Positions 33,231 through 45,527 are shown, counted from the first letter of the stretch. The stretch is 64,000 nucleotides of DNA from Curtobacterium salicis (GCF_011759505.1 NZ_JAAOYO010000001.1:558001-622000), one strand, 5' to 3'. Notes: generated by a model from the letters alone, not told the origin. A program made the numbers and translations.

Positions 33231-33679
33231 CGGACGCAGCACTCCCCCAGCCCCTCGCCGAGATCCGCGACGACTTCCTCGCGCTCTCGTTGAACGACCG
33301 CCTGCAGCTCCTGCTCGAGTTCTCCGACGAGCTGCCGGCCCTCCCGCCGCGCCTGCAGGGACACGAGGACGAACTCGAACGGGTCGAGGAGTGCCAGTCC
33401 CCGGTCTTCATCGCCGTCACGGTCGGCGAGGACGGCGACGCGCCCGACGTCGTCCGGATGCACGCCACCGCACCGCGCGAGTCCCCCACCACCCGCGGGT
33501 TCGCCTCGATCCTGGCGCAGGGGCTCTCCGGCCTCACGGCCGAGCAGGTGCTCGCGGTGCCGGCCGACTACCCGCTGACGATCGGGCTGTCCGAGGCGGT
33601 CAGCCCGCTGCGGATCCGCGGCATGGTCGGCATGCTCGGCCGGGTGCAGCGGCAGGTGCGTGCGCTGGCGACCGACTGA
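33227..33679 (+). CDS. sufE: SufE-family sulfur acceptor protein
   Basis: The 150-residue protein has the SufE pattern [16 protein letters not shown] and the acceptor Cys56 in EECQSPVF, followed by [23 protein letters not shown]. SufE takes persulfide from a cysteine desulfurase such as SufS. Here it is translationally coupled to the rhodanese gene, an arrangement typical of actinobacteria. A hairpin terminator follows the stop codon by four bases. Confidence 0.92.
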   Translation: MTDAALPQPLAEIRDDFLALSLNDRLQLLLEFSDELPALPPRLQGHEDELERVEECQSPVFIAVTVGEDGDAPDVVRMHATAPRESPTTRGFASILAQGLSGLTAEQVLAVPADYPLTIGLSEAVSPLRIRGMVGMLGRVQRQVRALATD

Positions 33680-33683
33680 CGGA

Positions 33684-33719
33684 CGGGAGGCCCGTGGCGG
33701 CGTCGCCACGGGCCTCCCG
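33684..33719. terminator. Bidirectional terminator after sufE
   Basis: Perfect 16-bp stem (33684-33699 and 33704-33719) with a 4-base loop between convergent genes; the arm contains CGGGAGGCCCG. Confidence 0.8.
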
Positions 33720-33731
33720 GCAGCACTGCGG

Positions 33732-34937
33732 TCACGGCTCCCGGGCGCTGGCCGCGCCGTCCCGCTGGACCACCTCGGCGAGCCACGCCCGGATCCGCGC
33801 GTCGAACCACTCGGCGTCGTGGTTCCAGAGCTTGGTGTGCCGGGCCACGTGCGCGACCTCGAGCTGCACCAGGTCGGGCCGGGCGGCGGCGAGTGCGTGC
33901 GAGGCCGAGGACGGCACGAACCCGTCGTCGTCGCTGTGCAGCAGCAGGATCGGCACCCGCAGTTCGTCGGCGCGGGCGACCATGTCGAGTTCGCGCAGGT
34001 CGATCGGCTGGTCGAGTCCGGCGACTCGGTGGACGACGGGCGTGCGGAGCACCCACTGCGCCACCTTCCGCACCGGTCGGGGCAGCCGGAGCGCCCGGCT
34101 CTGCGACTTGAGGACGGCGTGCCAGTCGACGACCGCCGACTCGAGGACGACCCCGCTGACGAGGCCCGCGAGTCCGGACCTGACCAGGGTCTGCAGGACG
34201 ACGGCACCGCCCATCGACCAGCCCATGAGCACGACGCTCGAGGCGCCCTGCTGGGCGACCCAGTCGAGCGCCGCGTCGACGTCCTCCCACTCGGTCGACC
34301 CGAGGCCGTAGCGACCGTCGGCACTCGGGGGTGCCACGCCGTCGTTCCGCCACGAGGCCAGGAGCACCGAGTACCCGGCGGCGCGGAACACCGGCACGGC
34401 GCGGATCGTCTCGGCTCGGGTCACACCACGGCCGTGCACGAGCACCGCCCAGGGCGCGGCCGGGTCCTCGGCGCGGACCACCCAGGCCGGTGCGGGGCCG
34501 TTCGGGGTCTGCACGTCGACGTCCTCGACGGGGACCCCGAGCTCCCCGGGGGTGAGGTAGAACCAGCCGCCCCACCGGCCGCGTCGTGCCACGGTCGGGT
34601 CACCGGCGTCCACGGCGATGATCCGCCGGGTGACGGTGGAGCCGGTCGTGGCCAGGACCGCACCGACGCGCATGTGCCCGGTCGCACCGCCGAACCAGAG
34701 GCTGTAGCGGCCCGGGGACTCGGTGTCGGGACTGCGTCCCAGGGAGACGGTGCGTGCCTCCAGGTCGACGGCGGTGATCGGCACCCGCTCGGAGCGCTTG
34801 CGGTCCGGGGTGACGACGGCCCGTGCGACGGCGGCGACCGAACCGGCGACGACGGCGCCCGCGACCGCGGCTGCGGTGATGCCCGCGCCCAGGGCGACGA
34901 GGCCGACGGACCGGACGGCGTCGGGGCGGCGGGCCAT
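33732..34937 (-). CDS. Membrane-anchored alpha/beta hydrolase
   Basis: The 401-residue protein has an N-terminal hydrophobic segment (residues 9-38) that may be a signal anchor. Its alpha/beta hydrolase domain has a WAVLVHGRG oxyanion segment, the GWSMGG nucleophile elbow, the acidic HSDDDGFVP turn and a His in HVARHTKLWN. It resembles the BAAT/peptidase S9-like hydrolases of actinobacteria; the substrate is unknown. The ATG at 34937 is chosen because GGAGG lies five bases upstream; an in-frame open stretch continues further but lacks such a site. Confidence 0.82.
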   Translation of the reverse strand: MARRPDAVRSVGLVALGAGITAAAVAGAVVAGSVAAVARAVVTPDRKRSERVPITAVDLEARTVSLGRSPDTESPGRYSLWFGGATGHMRVGAVLATTGSTVTRRIIAVDAGDPTVARRGRWGGWFYLTPGELGVPVEDVDVQTPNGPAPAWVVRAEDPAAPWAVLVHGRGVTRAETIRAVPVFRAAGYSVLLASWRNDGVAPPSADGRYGLGSTEWEDVDAALDWVAQQGASSVVLMGWSMGGAVVLQTLVRSGLAGLVSGVVLESAVVDWHAVLKSQSRALRLPRPVRKVAQWVLRTPVVHRVAGLDQPIDLRELDMVARADELRVPILLLHSDDDGFVPSSASHALAAARPDLVQLEVAHVARHTKLWNHDAEWFDARIRAWLAEVVQRDGAASAREP

Positions 34938-35023
34938 GCGGGCCTCCAGGGAGCGGACGACTGCGGGCAGCACGACTGCGCGACGGACGGCGTGCCGCCC
35001 GCACCGGTGCTGGGTCCGGAGCC

Positions 35024-35029
35024 TAGTCT
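35024..35029 (+). promoter_or_regulatory. -10 box of leaderless DUF3000-rnd transcript
   Basis: TAGTCT lies six bases before the GTG at 35036. Confidence 0.55.
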
Positions 35030-35035
35030 GCATCC

Positions 35036-35632
35036 GTGCCCGAAACCCGAGTCCCCGACGCCGAACCGGAGGCGTTCGCGCGTCTCCGTGCGTTCGTGTC
35101 GAGCGGCAGGACCCGTACCGAGACCACGGTCACCGAGATCCCCTCGCCGAGCCGCATCGCACCCTTCTCACTCGCCCTGGCGGCGGACGTGTCGGGCGCG
35201 GTGCACGGCGTGGACTCGGACCTCGGCACCGGACGCTTCATCGCCCTGCACGACCCCGACGAGCCGGAGGGCTGGGGCGGCGCGTACCGCATCGTGACCT
35301 TCGCGCAGGCCCCGCTCGAGCCGGAGATCGGCGTCGACGAGTTCGTCGCCGACGTCACCTGGAGCTGGCTCGTCGACGCCCTCGACGCCCACGGCGCCCG
35401 CTACGGCAACGCGTCCGGCACGGCGACGAAGATCATCTCGCGCGGCTACGGCGAACTCGCGGCGCAGGGCGACGGCGCCCAACTGGAACTGCGGGCGTCG
35501 TGGACGCCCCTCGACGACGACCTGACACCGCACGTGCAGGCGTGGGAGGAGATCGTGGCGATGCTCGCCGGACTCCCCCCGGCCTCGGACGGTGTCTCGC
35601 TCCTGGCCCCCCGGAGGCTCGCCCGTGACTGA
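35036..35632 (+). CDS. DUF3000 family protein
   Basis: The 198-residue protein matches the actinobacterial DUF3000 family: IAPFSLALAADV, then GRFIALHDPDEPEGWGGAYRIVTFAQAPLEPEIG, VTWSWLVDALDAHGARYGNASGTATKIISRGYGELA and ELRASWTPLDDDLTPHVQAWEEIVAMLAGLPP. The function is unknown. It is almost always next to the ribonuclease D gene, as here, with an 8-base overlap, so a role in RNA metabolism is possible. The GTG start follows a TAGTCT box by six bases. Confidence 0.88.
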   Translation: MPETRVPDAEPEAFARLRAFVSSGRTRTETTVTEIPSPSRIAPFSLALAADVSGAVHGVDSDLGTGRFIALHDPDEPEGWGGAYRIVTFAQAPLEPEIGVDEFVADVTWSWLVDALDAHGARYGNASGTATKIISRGYGELAAQGDGAQLELRASWTPLDDDLTPHVQAWEEIVAMLAGLPPASDGVSLLAPRRLARD

Positions 35633-37004
35633 CGCCGATCCCGCCTACGAGGACGCGCACGCCGCCGTCCACGTCGTCGAGGAACGCGACGAGTACCTCG
35701 ACGCCGTCGCACGGCTCGCCGCCGGGCACGGTCCGGTCGCCGTCGACGCCGAGCGCGCCAGCGGCTACCGGTACTCCCAGCGGGCGTACCTGATCCAGGT
35801 GTTCCGCCGCGGATCCGGGTCGTTCCTGTTCGACCCGATCGCGATCGGCGACTTCAGCGACCTGCAGGCAGCGCTCGTCGACGAGGAATGGGTGTTCCAC
35901 GCCGCCTCGCAGGACCTGCCGTGCCTCCGCGAGGTCGGCTTGGTCCCGACCCGGATCTTCGACACCGAGCTCGGCGCACGCATCGCCGGGTTCCCGCGGG
36001 TCGGCCTCGGGGCGGTCGTCGAGCAGCTGCTCGGCATCACGCTCGCGAAGGCGCACTCCGCCGCCGACTGGTCGACCCGGCCGCTCCCCCAGGCCTGGCT
36101 CGTCTACGCCGCCCTCGACGTCGAACTGCTGCCGGACCTCCGCGACTCGCTCGCCGCGGTGCTCGAGGCCGCCGGCAAGACGCGCATCGCGGAGGAGGAG
36201 TTCGCCGCTGTCCTCGCCCGTGCGCCGAAGCCGCCGCGTGCCGAACCCTGGCGTCGACTGTCCGGCATGAACGTCCTCCGCGGTGCACGAGCCCTCGCGA
36301 TCGCCCGGTCGCTCTGGCTCGCCCGTGACACGTACGCGCAGGAGACCGACATCGCGCCCGGCCGCACGATCCCGGACTCGGCGATCGTCGCCGCCGCGGC
36401 AGCAGCCCCGACCTCGCGCGCCGAACTCGGCGCCCTGAAGTCGTTCACCGGACGCGCCAGCCGCTCTGAACTCGACCGGTGGTGGGCCGCCGTCGACGAG
36501 GGCGAGACCACCGAGGACCTGCCGCGCCTGCGTGGCGGGGGTGAGCCGAGCCTCCCGCCGCCGCGCGCCTGGGCCGAGCGCAACCCGGCCGCCGACCGCC
36601 GGTACCGGGCCGCCCGCGCCGCCGTCACCGCGCGGGCTGCCGAGCTGGACCTGCCCGTCGAGAACCTGCTCACGCCGGAGACGCTCCGCCTGGTCTCCTG
36701 GAACCCGCCGAAGACCATCGCGACCGAGACCGTCGGCGCGACGCTCGCGTCGCACGACGCCCGTCCATGGCAGGTCGAGGAGACCGCGTCCGTCATCGCG
36801 CACGCGTTCGAGGTCGCCGCGGACCGGTCCGTCGAGGACCCGGCGGCCGCCGTCACCGCGACCACGGCCTCCCGTCCGGACGACTCGACCGCCGACGCCG
36901 ACGCCGACGGGACGACCGATGACGCGAGTGCCGACACCGCCGGCGACGCTGCGCTTGTCGCAGACGGACAGGCCGACGACGCCACCGGGACGACCGGCTC
37001 GTAG
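35625..37004 (+). CDS. rnd: Ribonuclease D-like 3'-5' exonuclease
   Basis: The 459-residue protein has the DEDD exonuclease motifs: VAVDAERASG near residue 37, HAASQDLPCLREVGL and YAALDVELLPDL (Y-x3-D). Two HRDC-like helical regions follow, and the C-terminal tail of about 45 residues is rich in Asp, Thr and Ala and probably disordered. It trims tRNA and other RNAs. The GTG start overlaps DUF3000 by eight bases. Confidence 0.92.
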   Translation: MTDADPAYEDAHAAVHVVEERDEYLDAVARLAAGHGPVAVDAERASGYRYSQRAYLIQVFRRGSGSFLFDPIAIGDFSDLQAALVDEEWVFHAASQDLPCLREVGLVPTRIFDTELGARIAGFPRVGLGAVVEQLLGITLAKAHSAADWSTRPLPQAWLVYAALDVELLPDLRDSLAAVLEAAGKTRIAEEEFAAVLARAPKPPRAEPWRRLSGMNVLRGARALAIARSLWLARDTYAQETDIAPGRTIPDSAIVAAAAAAPTSRAELGALKSFTGRASRSELDRWWAAVDEGETTEDLPRLRGGGEPSLPPPRAWAERNPAADRRYRAARAAVTARAAELDLPVENLLTPETLRLVSWNPPKTIATETVGATLASHDARPWQVEETASVIAHAFEVAADRSVEDPAAAVTATTASRPDDSTADADADGTTDDASADTAGDAALVADGQADDATGTTGS

Positions 37005-37023
37005 GAACCGCCCAACCGACGTG

Positions 37024-37041
37024 CCCCCGCCCAGCCGGGGG
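37024..37041. terminator. Small G-rich hairpin after rnd
   Basis: CCCCCG, six bases, CGGGGG lies 20 bases after the rnd stop, just before a TAGCGT sequence (37045-37050) that may be the -10 of the fadA-fadB transcript. Confidence 0.4.
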
Positions 37042-37119
37042 TACTAGCGTCGGACCGTCGCCGGGCGAGGCCCGGCCGGTCGGGGCGACACGTCGCTCCG
37101 GCCCGATCGTTGTGGATCT

Positions 37120-37124
37120 GGAGG
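37120..37124 (+). promoter_or_regulatory. Ribosome binding site that fixes the fadA TTG start
   Basis: GGAGG ends six bases before TTG at 37131. The ATG-like starts upstream have no such site. Confidence 0.6.
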
Positions 37125-37130
37125 CTCGCA

Positions 37131-38342
37131 TTGCCGAAGACATCAGACGTCGTGTTCGTGGACGGTGTCCGTACCCCGTTCGGCCGCGCCGGTGAGAAGG
37201 GGGTGTTCTGGCGCACCCGTGCCGACGACCTCGCCGTGCACGCGATGCGTGGGCTGCTCGACCGGAACAGCTCCCTCGACGGGGCCGCCGTGGACGACGT
37301 CGCCGTCGCCGCGACCACCCAGCAGGGCGACCAGGGCCTGACCCTCGGCCGCACCGTCGGGATGCTCGCCGGCCTGCCGAAGTCCGTCCCCGGCTACGCC
37401 ATCGACCGCATGTGCGCCGGTGCCATGACGAGCGTCACGACGCTCGCGGGCGCCATCGCCTTCGGCGCTGCCGACGTCGCCATCGCCGGCGGGGTCGAGC
37501 ACATGGGACGCCACCCGATGGGCTTCAACGCCGACCCGAACCCCCGCTTCGTCGCGGAGCGCATGGTCGCACCCGACGCGCTCGTGATGGGCAACACCGC
37601 CGAGCGCCTGCACGACCGCTTCCCCGCCATCACGAAGGACCGCACCGACGCGTTCGCCGTGCAGTCCCAGCAGCGCTACGCCGCCGCCTGGGGCGCCGGC
37701 AAGCTGCAGCCGGACGTCATCCCGGTCGAGGTGAACACCGGAGCGGGCTGGGACATCGTCTCGTCCGACGAGCCGCCGCGTCCCGGCACCACCCTGGAGG
37801 CCCTGGCCGCGCTGAAGACGCCGTTCCGGCCCCACGGACGGGTCACCGCCGGCAACGCCGCCGGACTCAACGACGGCGCGACGATGAGCCTCCTGGCCTC
37901 GGACGCCGGCGCCAAGGAGCACGGGCTGCCGACCAAGATGCGAATGGTCTCGTTCGCCTTCGCGGGCGTCGAGCCCGAGGTGATGGGCGTCGGCCCGGTC
38001 CCCGCGACCGACAAGGCCCTGTCGAAGGCCGGCCTGTCGATCGACGACATCGGTCTGTTCGAGATCAACGAGGCGTTCGCCGTCCAGGTCCTCGCGTTCC
38101 TCGACAACTACGGCATCGCGCAGGACTCCCCGAACGTGAACGCGTGGGGTGGCGCGATCGCCGTCGGGCACCCGCTCGCGTCGAGCGGCGTCCGTCTGAT
38201 GACCCAACTCGCGGCGCAGTTCGCCGAGCGTCCGGACGTCAAGTACGGCATCACGACGATGTGCATCGGGCTCGGCCAGGGCGGCACCGTCATCTGGGAG
38301 AACCCGAACTTCAGCAAGTCCGCGGCACGGAAGGCGGCCTGA
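37131..38342 (+). CDS. fadA: Acetyl-CoA C-acyltransferase (thiolase)
   Basis: The 403-residue thiolase has all three active-site regions: the nucleophile Cys in DRMCAGAMTSV (near residue 90), NEAFAVQVL, GGAIAVGHPLASSGVR, and the second Cys in TTMCIGLGQGG. It cleaves 3-ketoacyl-CoA in the last step of beta-oxidation. A TTG start is chosen on the basis of GGAGG six bases upstream and the peptide start LPKTSDVVFVDGVRTPFG. It precedes the FadB-like gene by two bases, so both probably form one complex. Confidence 0.93.
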   Translation: MPKTSDVVFVDGVRTPFGRAGEKGVFWRTRADDLAVHAMRGLLDRNSSLDGAAVDDVAVAATTQQGDQGLTLGRTVGMLAGLPKSVPGYAIDRMCAGAMTSVTTLAGAIAFGAADVAIAGGVEHMGRHPMGFNADPNPRFVAERMVAPDALVMGNTAERLHDRFPAITKDRTDAFAVQSQQRYAAAWGAGKLQPDVIPVEVNTGAGWDIVSSDEPPRPGTTLEALAALKTPFRPHGRVTAGNAAGLNDGATMSLLASDAGAKEHGLPTKMRMVSFAFAGVEPEVMGVGPVPATDKALSKAGLSIDDIGLFEINEAFAVQVLAFLDNYGIAQDSPNVNAWGGAIAVGHPLASSGVRLMTQLAAQFAERPDVKYGITTMCIGLGQGGTVIWENPNFSKSAARKAA

Positions 38343-38344
38343 CC

Positions 38345-40483
38345 ATGACCACCACCCCGATCGACCAGCTGACCGCCCTGAGCGAGGACGAGGTCGTCAC
38401 CCACTCGTACGTCAAGCACGTGGCGCTGCCCTCCGGTGGCACGCTCGCGCTCATCACGCTCGACAACGGCAAGGACTACAAGCGCCCCTCGACGCTCGGC
38501 CCGCGCACCATGCGTGAGCTGTCCGACGTGCTCGACGGGTTGCAGGCTGCAGCGGCGGCGGGCACCGTCCAGGCCGTCGCGATCACCGGCAAGGAGTACT
38601 GCTTCGCCGCCGGCGCCGACCTGTCCCAGGCGGCCGCGCTGCCCTCCCGCGAGGTCGCGCACGAGCTCGGCGTGCTCGGCCACGCCACCCTCCGGAAGTT
38701 CAGCGAGCTCGGCGTGCCGTCGTTCGCGTTCGTCAACGGCATCGCGCTCGGCGGCGGACTCGAGGTGGCGTTGCACTGCACGTACCGCGTGTTCTCCTCC
38801 GCCGCGCAGGGCATCGGCCTGCCCGAGGTCTTCCTCGGCATCATCCCCGGCTGGGGCGGAGCGACGCTGCTCCCCCGCCTCATCGGTCCGGAGCGGGCCC
38901 TGCGGGTCATCGTCGAGAACCCGCTGAAGAACAACCGCCTGCTGGACGGGAAGGCCGCGGTCGACCTGGGCATCGGCGATGCGCTGATCCCCTCGGTGAC
39001 CTTCCTGCCGTCCGCGGTCGCCTGGGCCGACGGCGTGGTCGCCGGTCGCACCAAGGTCGTCCGGAAGAACGAGCCGGGCATGCTCGAGAAGGCCTCGTGG
39101 GGCACGGTCGTCAAGGTCGCGCGCTCGCAGGTCACGTCGAAGATCGGCTCGGTGCCGAAGTCGCCGTTCCGTGCGCTCGACCTCGTCGCCGCCGCCAAGT
39201 CCGGGTCCCTGGACGAGCGCTTCGCCGGCGAGGACGACGCCCTCGCCGACCTGCTCTCCGGCGACCAGTTCGCCGCGTCGATGTACGCGTTCGACCTCGT
39301 GCAGAAGCGGGCGAAGCGTCCGGTCGGAGCGCCCGAGGGTGTCGCCGCGAAGAAGATCACGAAGGTCGGCGTGCTCGGTGCCGGGCTGATGGCGTCGCAG
39401 TTCGCCCTGCTCTTCGCCCGCCGGCTCGGGGTCCCCGTGGTCATCACCGACGTCTCGCAGGAGCGCGTCGACGCGGGTGTCGCCCGGATCCGGCAGTCCG
39501 TCGACGAGATGCTCGCCAAGGGCCGCGTCTCGCAGGACGACGCGAACCGCATCACCGCGCTCGTCACCGGTTCGGTGTCCTACGACGCCTTCGCCGACGC
39601 CGACTGGGTGATCGAGGCCGTCTTCGAGGAGATGGGCGTCAAGCAGGAGGTCTTCCGGAACATCGAACAGGTCATCGCCCCGGACGCGATCCTCGCCACG
39701 AACACGTCGTCGCTGTCCGTCGACGAGATGGCATCGGTGCTGCAGCACCCGGAGCGCCTGGTCGGGTTCCACTTCTTCAACCCGGTCGCGGTCATGCCCC
39801 TGCTCGAGGTCGTCCGCGCCGCACGGACCTCGGACGAGGCCGTCGCCACCGCCCTGGCCGTCGCGAAGACCCTGAAGAAGACGGCCATCGTCACGGCTGA
39901 CCAGCCGGGCTTCGTCGTCAACCGGGTGCTCGCCCGCGTCCTCGGCGAGGCCATGCGTGGCGTCGAGGAGGGCACGTCGTTCGACACCGTCGCCGAGGGG
40001 GCCGCTCCCCTGGGGCTGCCGATGTCGCCGTTCGAACTGCTCGAGCTCGTCGGGCTGCCGGTCGGGGCGCACGTGCTCGACTCGCACCATGCCGCCTGGC
40101 CGGAGCGCTTCTACCCGGGCGACGGGCTGAAGCGGATCGCCGAGCACGGCACGATCCTGACCCGCGACAAGAAGGGCAACGCCACCGGGTACGACCCGGC
40201 GGCCGTCAAGCTCGTCGCACCCGCGAAGAAGGACGCCCACCCGGTCGACGCTGCCGAGATGCAGCGCCGGTTCGAGGACGCCCTGGCCGACGAGGTGCAC
40301 CGCATGCTCGAGGACGGTGTCGTCCAGCACGTCGAGGAGATCGACCTCGGGCTCATCCTCGGCGCGGGCTACCCGTTCCAGGCCGGTGGCATCAGCCCGT
40401 ACCTCGACCGCTCCGGTGCGTCTGAGCGCGTCTTCGGCGGGACGTTCCACGAGCCGCCGATCGTGGGCCCCGCCTCCCGCTGA
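38345..40483 (+). CDS. fadB: Multifunctional beta-oxidation enzyme FadB/FadJ
   Basis: The 712-residue fusion has an enoyl-CoA hydratase domain (YCFAAGADLSQ oxyanion region, NGIALGGGLEVALHC, LPEVFLGIIPGWGGATLLPRLIG, to about residue 300). A 3-hydroxyacyl-CoA dehydrogenase domain follows, with Rossmann loop VGVLGAGLMASQFAL near residue 340 and GFHFFNPVAVMPLLEVV. The C-terminal dimerisation region is ADQPGFVVNRVLARVLGEAM onward. It hydrates and oxidises fatty acyl-CoA intermediates for FadA. No FadR-type site was recognised upstream. Confidence 0.94.
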   Translation: MTTTPIDQLTALSEDEVVTHSYVKHVALPSGGTLALITLDNGKDYKRPSTLGPRTMRELSDVLDGLQAAAAAGTVQAVAITGKEYCFAAGADLSQAAALPSREVAHELGVLGHATLRKFSELGVPSFAFVNGIALGGGLEVALHCTYRVFSSAAQGIGLPEVFLGIIPGWGGATLLPRLIGPERALRVIVENPLKNNRLLDGKAAVDLGIGDALIPSVTFLPSAVAWADGVVAGRTKVVRKNEPGMLEKASWGTVVKVARSQVTSKIGSVPKSPFRALDLVAAAKSGSLDERFAGEDDALADLLSGDQFAASMYAFDLVQKRAKRPVGAPEGVAAKKITKVGVLGAGLMASQFALLFARRLGVPVVITDVSQERVDAGVARIRQSVDEMLAKGRVSQDDANRITALVTGSVSYDAFADADWVIEAVFEEMGVKQEVFRNIEQVIAPDAILATNTSSLSVDEMASVLQHPERLVGFHFFNPVAVMPLLEVVRAARTSDEAVATALAVAKTLKKTAIVTADQPGFVVNRVLARVLGEAMRGVEEGTSFDTVAEGAAPLGLPMSPFELLELVGLPVGAHVLDSHHAAWPERFYPGDGLKRIAEHGTILTRDKKGNATGYDPAAVKLVAPAKKDAHPVDAAEMQRRFEDALADEVHRMLEDGVVQHVEEIDLGLILGAGYPFQAGGISPYLDRSGASERVFGGTFHEPPIVGPASR

Positions 40484-40491
40484 CCCCCTCC

Positions 40492-40561
40492 GCGAAACAC
40501 CGGTGTTCGTCCAACACATCGCGTCTTGACGCGGTGTCACGGACGAACACCGGTGTTTTGC
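40492..40561. repeat. Composite palindrome C between fadB and dxs
   Basis: Outer arms of 21 bp (40492-40512 and 40541-40561) match at 20 positions and include AAA/TTTT near the ends. The inner part is a second imperfect palindrome (ACACATCGCGTC, then GACGCGGTGT). It has the same architecture as palindromes A and B but a different sequence. It is likely a bidirectional terminator. Confidence 0.7.
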
Positions 40562-40580
40562 CGGGGGTTCGGCCGCGGCG

Positions 40581-42512
40581 TCAGCGCTCGGCGGACTCGC
40601 GCGACCGCGCCGGCTTCGCCTGGGGCAGCTTCGTGCCGACGACCTGGTCGATCACGCCGCGTGCGATGGCCTGCGCCGTCAACCCGGCGTCGTGCAGGAT
40701 CTGACTGCGGCTGGCGTGGGCGATGAACTCGTCCGGCAGGCCGAGCTCGTTCACACCCGTGTCGACTCCGGCGGCACGCAGGTCCTGCCGCAGCCGGGTA
40801 CCGACTCCCCCGACGCGGACGCCGTCCTCGATCGTGATGACGAGACGGTGGTCACGGGACAGGTCGATGAGCGACGCCGGGATCGGGACGACCCAGCGCG
40901 GGTCGACGACGGTCACGCCGATGCCCTGCGCCTCGAGCAGAGTCGCGGCCTCGAGCGCCGTCGTCACCATCGACCCGACGGCGACGATGAGCACGTCCTC
41001 GGCCCCGTCGGCGGCGGCGTGCAGCACGTCGACCCCGTCGTCCAGCCGTCGGAGTGCGGGGATGTCGGGCCCGACCTGCCCCTTGGACCACCGGAGGACG
41101 GTCGGCGCGTCGTCGACGGCCACGGCCTCCCGGAACTCCTCGCGCAACGTGACGGCGTCGCGCGGAGCCGCGATCCGGATGCCGGGGACGACCTGCAGCA
41201 GCGCGAGGTCCCACATGCCGTGGTGCGAGGGACCGTCAGGGCCGGTGATGCCCGCCCGGTCGAGGACGAACGTGACCCCGGCGCGGTGCAGGGCGACGTC
41301 CATGAGCACCTGGTCGAACGCCCGGTTGAGGAACGTCGCGTACAGGGCCACGACGGGGTGGAGTCCCCCGTACGCCAGGCCCGCTGCGGTCGTGACGGCG
41401 TGCTGCTCGGCGATGCCGACGTCGATGACCCGGTCCGGGTGGGCCTGCTGGAACAGGTGCAGCCCGGTGGGCCGGAGCATCGCAGCCGTGATGGCCACGA
41501 TCCGGGGGTCCTCGTGGCCGACTTCGGCGAGCGTGGCGGCGAAGACGGAGGTCCACGACGGACCCGACGCCTTGTCGAGCGACTCGCCGGTCTCCGGGTC
41601 GATGTGGCCGACGGCGTGGAACTGGTCCGCCTGGTCGCGGAGCGCCGGTTCGAACCCGTGGCCCTTCTCGGTGATGACGTGCACGATGACGGGCGAGCCG
41701 TAGCCCTTCGCCTGCCGGAGCGCCGCCTCCATCGCCTGCTGGTCGTGCCCGTCCACGGGGCCGACGTACTTGATGTCGAGGTTCGAGTACAGCGCCTCGT
41801 TGTTCGTGAACCGCGACAGGAAGCCGTGCAGGCCGCCGCGGAGGCCGCGGTACACCGCACGACCGGGGGCGCCGAAGTGGTCGGCGGCGGCCCGGCTCTT
41901 CTCGTAGAGCGTGCGGTACTCGCGGCGGGTCCGGACCGAGCTGAGGAAGCGGGCCATGCCCCCGATCGTCGGCGCGTACGAGCGCCCGTTGTCGTTCACG
42001 ACGATGACGAGCCGACGGTCGTTCTGGTCCGAGATGTTGTTGAGGGCTTCCCACGTCATGCCGCCCGTGAGGGCACCGTCCCCGACGACCGCCACGACGG
42101 TCCGGTCGGACTGGCCGGTCTGCTGGAAGGCGCGGGAGATGCCGTCCGCCCAGGACAGCGACGACGACGCGTGCGAGGACTCGACGATGTCGTGCTCGGA
42201 CTCGCTGCGCTGCGGGTAGCCGGCGATGCCACCACGCTCGCGCAGGTGCGAGAAGTCCTGGCGGCCGGTGACGAGCTTGTGCACGTACGACTGGTGCCCG
42301 GTGTCGAAGACGAACGGGTCGTGGGGCGAGTCGAACACCCGGTGCATGGCGAGGGTCAGCTCGACGACGCCGAGGTTCGGCCCGAGGTGCCCGCCGGTCT
42401 TGGCGACCTCGGCCACCAGGAAGGTGCGGATCTCCGCGGCGAGGTCGGTCATCTGCGCGTCGGAGAGACGCTTCAGGTCGCGCGGCGACGTGATGCTGGC
42501 GAGCAGGCTCAC
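40581..42512 (-). CDS. dxs: 1-deoxy-D-xylulose-5-phosphate synthase
   Basis: The 643-residue transketolase-like enzyme makes DXP from pyruvate and glyceraldehyde-3-phosphate in the non-mevalonate isoprenoid route. It has the N-terminal TGGHLGPNLGVVELTLAMH segment, TGHQSYVHKLVTGR, the thiamine diphosphate site GDGALTGGMTWEALNN and the C-terminal transketolase domain with GITGPDGPSHHGMWDLALL. The GTG at 42512 has AAAGGAG five bases upstream, which decides the start. A single gene, it is set off from acnA by two hairpins. Confidence 0.96.
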   Translation of the reverse strand: MSLLASITSPRDLKRLSDAQMTDLAAEIRTFLVAEVAKTGGHLGPNLGVVELTLAMHRVFDSPHDPFVFDTGHQSYVHKLVTGRQDFSHLRERGGIAGYPQRSESEHDIVESSHASSSLSWADGISRAFQQTGQSDRTVVAVVGDGALTGGMTWEALNNISDQNDRRLVIVVNDNGRSYAPTIGGMARFLSSVRTRREYRTLYEKSRAAADHFGAPGRAVYRGLRGGLHGFLSRFTNNEALYSNLDIKYVGPVDGHDQQAMEAALRQAKGYGSPVIVHVITEKGHGFEPALRDQADQFHAVGHIDPETGESLDKASGPSWTSVFAATLAEVGHEDPRIVAITAAMLRPTGLHLFQQAHPDRVIDVGIAEQHAVTTAAGLAYGGLHPVVALYATFLNRAFDQVLMDVALHRAGVTFVLDRAGITGPDGPSHHGMWDLALLQVVPGIRIAAPRDAVTLREEFREAVAVDDAPTVLRWSKGQVGPDIPALRRLDDGVDVLHAAADGAEDVLIVAVGSMVTTALEAATLLEAQGIGVTVVDPRWVVPIPASLIDLSRDHRLVITIEDGVRVGGVGTRLRQDLRAAGVDTGVNELGLPDEFIAHASRSQILHDAGLTAQAIARGVIDQVVGTKLPQAKPARSRESAER

Positions 42513-42563
42513 GGGCGCTCCTTTCGTACGGCTGACGGCCCACTCTATGCGCGCGACCAGCAG

Positions 42564-42609
42564 ACGGACTGGAGGCGCGGTGGCGGCCCGCCACGCGCCT
42601 CCCGTCCGT
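42564..42609. terminator. Hairpin upstream of dxs, downstream of acnA
   Basis: ACGGAC and GGAGGCGCG...CGCGCCTCC with GTCCGT form a long stem with one bulge and one mismatch. It belongs to the GGAGGC hairpin group and is the second stop signal behind acnA. Confidence 0.65.
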
Positions 42610-42616
42610 TCGCACG

Positions 42617-42676
42617 ACGCAACGAAGGCGGCTCCTCGCAACGGAGTACCGCTGCGTGGAGCCGCCCAGGTTGCGT
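42617..42676. repeat. Composite palindrome B (inverted copy of A's inner stem)
   Basis: Arms 42617-42635 and 42658-42676 match at 16 of 19 positions. The inner GCAACGG-AGTA-CCGCTGC (42638-42655) is the exact reverse complement of the inner stem of palindrome A. The right flank, GTTGCGTTTTGCGGGA, is also nearly shared with A. It lies 13 bases after the acnA stop and probably ends that transcript. Confidence 0.7.
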
Positions 42677-42689
42677 TTTGCGGGAGGGG

Positions 42690-45527
<2,838 letters not shown>

